Source: Micromonospora eburnea
GTDB taxonomy: Bacteria > Actinomycetota > Actinomycetes > Mycobacteriales > Micromonosporaceae
Length of the DNA stretch: 64,000 nucleotides
Reading direction: 5' to 3'
NCBI RefSeq assembly: GCF_900090225.1
Contig: NZ_FMHY01000002.1
Coordinates: forward strand, 5,704,001 to 5,768,000
The notes under the pieces were generated by a model. It saw only the letters and a program-made list of their open reading frames with translations, did no database searches and was not told the origin of the DNA. The first letter of the stretch is position 1. Each line of letters opens with the position of its first letter. Position numbers and translations under genes: made by a program. Below, piece after piece: positions 60,613 to 64,000 of the stretch.

Positions 60613-60671
60613 CGGCCGGCGCCCCGCCCGCGAAACCCGGAAACGGGTCACCGGTGGCGGGGCGCCGGCCG
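60613..60671 (-). terminator. Branched terminator hairpin after lepA
   Basis: 16-bp perfect arms, CGGCCGGCGCCCCGCC (60613-60628) and its complement (60656-60671), enclose an inner ACCCG-GAAA-CGGGT stem with a GNRA-type loop. It lies 22 bases after the lepA stop. Confidence 0.65.
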
Positions 60672-60692
60672 TGTGTCGGCGTACCGGAGGGG

Positions 60693-62570
<1,878 letters not shown>

Positions 62571-62663
62571 AGCGGTCCGTTCTGGTCGGCTGACGTGAGC
62601 GGGCCGGCGCGCCGCCGGCCCCCTCTATGCTCCCACGCCGCCCGGGAAGCCGGTCCTCCCCCG

Positions 62664-63200
62664 TCACTCCTGCGGTGGCTCGGCGAAGAGTGCGGCCAGC
62701 CGGGGCAGCCGCCGCCGCGCCTCCTCCTCGTCGTCGAAGTCCCAGAAGTCGTTCAGGTCGGGCACCGGGACCGGGTCCCGCTCCGCCGGCAGGTCGGTCG
62801 CGGTGGCCTTCCGGTACGCCTCCCAGGGAACCGCCAGCATGTCCTCGCACTCGAACTCCTCGCCGCTGAGCGCGGCGGCCCTGACCTGCGGCAGCTCGGC
62901 GAGGGAGTCCGGGTCGGCGACCGCCTTCGCGAAGACCGCCCGGCCCTGGGCCATCAGCCAGCCCCGGAAATACTCGAAGCCGTCGTCGGAGGCGCCCCCG
63001 TTGATCAGATACGCCGCGCCCCAGAGGTCCACCCGGTAGGAGGCGGCGAGCACCCGCCGCTGGTGGTGGGCGTACCCGACGATCTCCGCCGGGTCCCGCT
63101 CGGCGAGCAGGGCGGCCACGCGGGCGGCGACCGCCTCGGGCTCGCCCCCGCCGCCGGCGCGGGCGCGGTCGATCAGCTGCCAGAAGTCGTCGGTCCTCAT
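62664..63200 (-). CDS. DUF4240 domain protein
   Basis: A 178-residue soluble protein. It begins RTDDFWQLIDRARAGGGGEP, has DLWGAAYLINGGASDDGFEY and FRGWLMAQGRAVFAKAVADP and a later SGEEFECEDMLAVPWEAYRK, all features of DUF4240 proteins of actinobacteria. The C-terminus is very acidic then Arg-rich (DFWDFDDEEEARRRLP). Function unknown. It is divergent from the phosphotransferase gene at the window end. Confidence 0.82.
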   Translation of the reverse strand: MRTDDFWQLIDRARAGGGGEPEAVAARVAALLAERDPAEIVGYAHHQRRVLAASYRVDLWGAAYLINGGASDDGFEYFRGWLMAQGRAVFAKAVADPDSLAELPQVRAAALSGEEFECEDMLAVPWEAYRKATATDLPAERDPVPVPDLNDFWDFDDEEEARRRLPRLAALFAEPPQE

Positions 63201-63317
63201 GGCCTGGCAGTCTCCCAGACCGGCTCCCAGTGCTCGCCCGGCCGCGGCGTCCATCGTCACACCCGGATACTGCCGGCGCGGTACGACAGTCCCGCCGGTG
63301 TCGGGCAGCATGATGCC

Positions 63318-64000
63318 GTGCCCGAGACCTCCCTGCCGCCGGTGCCGTACGCGGCGACGGCCGTCCGCCCCGGCTGGGCCGAACTGCCGGCCGGGCTGCG
63401 AGACGCGCTCGCGGCCCGGATCGGCGGCCACCCGGTGGCGGTCCGGAGCGCCGGCGCCGGCTTCACCCGGGGCTTCGCCGCGCTGCTGACCGGCCCCACC
63501 GGTGACCGGGTCTTCGTGAAGGCGGCGGCGCTGGCGGAGCAGCGGCACCTGGTCGACTGGTACGCCCACGAGGCGGCGATCCTGGCCCGGCTCCCCGCCG
63601 GCCTGCCGGTCCCCCGGCCGCGCTGGGCGCTGACCCAGGCCGGCTGGTACGCGCTCACCCTGGACGCGATCGACGGGCGGACGCCCCGGCTGCCCTGGGA
63701 GCCGGCCGAGCTGGACGCCGCGCTCGCCGCGTACGCCGAGGTGGCCGCCGCGCTCGCCGACCCACCGGCGGAGCTGGTGGCGCTCGGGCTGCCCCGCCTC
63801 GCCGATCTGGCCCGCGACGACATCCTCTGGTGGGGCGAGGTGGCCGCCGGCCGCGAGCCGATGCCGGCTCTTCCCGCCTGGGCCCCGCTGGCCGAGCTGG
63901 TCGCGCTGGAGTCCCGGCTGCCCGGGTACGCCTCGCACGGCGGGCTGGCCCACTGCGACCTGCGGGTGGACAACATCCTGCTCGACGCGGCGGGGCGGGC
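63318..64000 (+). CDS. Aminoglycoside/choline-type phosphotransferase (3' truncated by window end)
   Basis: At least 227 residues before the window ends; the frame is open to the last base. Nucleotide-lid Lys is in GDRVFVKAAALAEQRHLVDW. The catalytic loop GGLAHCDLRVDNILLDAAG contains H212-x-D214-x4-N, the Brenner motif of APH-fold kinases. The protein belongs to the broad phosphotransferase family that includes homoserine and choline kinases as well as drug-inactivating enzymes, so resistance should not be assumed. The GTG lies 6 bases after a CAGCAT hexamer. Confidence 0.83.
   Translation, partial: MPETSLPPVPYAATAVRPGWAELPAGLRDALAARIGGHPVAVRSAGAGFTRGFAALLTGPTGDRVFVKAAALAEQRHLVDWYAHEAAILARLPAGLPVPRPRWALTQAGWYALTLDAIDGRTPRLPWEPAELDAALAAYAEVAAALADPPAELVALGLPRLADLARDDILWWGEVAAGREPMPALPAWAPLAELVALESRLPGYASHGGLAHCDLRVDNILLDAAGR

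Overview
The window is very GC-rich, uses GTG and TTG starts freely, and has short intergenic gaps. Its gene content points to an actinomycete, most likely family Micromonosporaceae (Micromonospora or a close relative). The gene order dnaG-dgt ... glyS-smtB ... uppS-recO ... era-CDA-like-CNNM-ybeY-phoH ... rsmE-dnaJ-hrcA ... hemW ... lepA follows, from memory, the order in Mycobacterium tuberculosis around Rv2343c-Rv2404c. I read this as a conserved chromosomal core with accessory genes inserted. I saw no phage, insertion sequence, CRISPR array, rRNA or tRNA.

Layout. 1-3388 (+): a translationally coupled operon with a truncated nitrate-sensor-type histidine kinase, a Roadblock/LC7 protein and a TAXI-family binding lipoprotein. 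3392-8013 (-): dnaG with a small partner, then an ABC exporter operon ending in an XRE regulator. 8139-16530: an iron-box-controlled siderophore-interacting protein, dgt, a VOC protein, pyruvate phosphate dikinase and a cytosolic GH20 hexosaminidase. 17033-22823: a secreted C39-like protease, dus, an AbiEi-like protein, glyS and small membrane or unknown proteins. 22897-25816: the zinc uptake system znuACB followed by a zinc-type SmtB/ArsR repressor. 26670-31949: a long-chain acyl-CoA dehydrogenase, a DUF6328 protein, and a coupled hydrolase/AAC(3)/SIS operon. 32046-36097: a TPP riboswitch, the ykoEDC thiamine-precursor ECF transporter, and nearby a thiamine-binding MTH1187/YkoF protein. 36191-54243: gnd and the conserved uppS/recO/era/CNNM/ybeY/phoH/HIT/rsmE/dnaJ/hrcA/hemW block. 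54263-64000: a crotonase, a lysozyme-like anchored protein, a MOSC protein, a malEFG-type sugar ABC transporter, a GlsB-like protein, lepA, a DUF4240 protein and a truncated phosphotransferase.

Regulation readable in the sequence includes a CIRCE element upstream of hrcA-dnaJ, an IdeR/DmdR iron box, a Zur-like box before znuA, a TPP riboswitch, an inverted repeat over the ABC exporter promoter and a 6-1-6 palindrome before malE. Many genes show a TANNNT hexamer 6-7 bp before the start codon, so leaderless transcription looks common. A strong case is the 19-bp hemW/crotonase gap, where two opposing -10 elements overlap.

The most unusual material: (1) the kinase/Roadblock/TAXI operon, with a binding lipoprotein where a conservon would carry its DUF742 and GTPase genes; (2) a two-part GGGGCCCC...TTAAC intergenic repeat in three copies, two at an identical distance from a start codon; (3) long perfect hairpins after gene ends, one with 22-bp arms inside the ykoE-ykoD operon; (4) a 26-bp tandem duplication that rebuilt the malF/malG junction.
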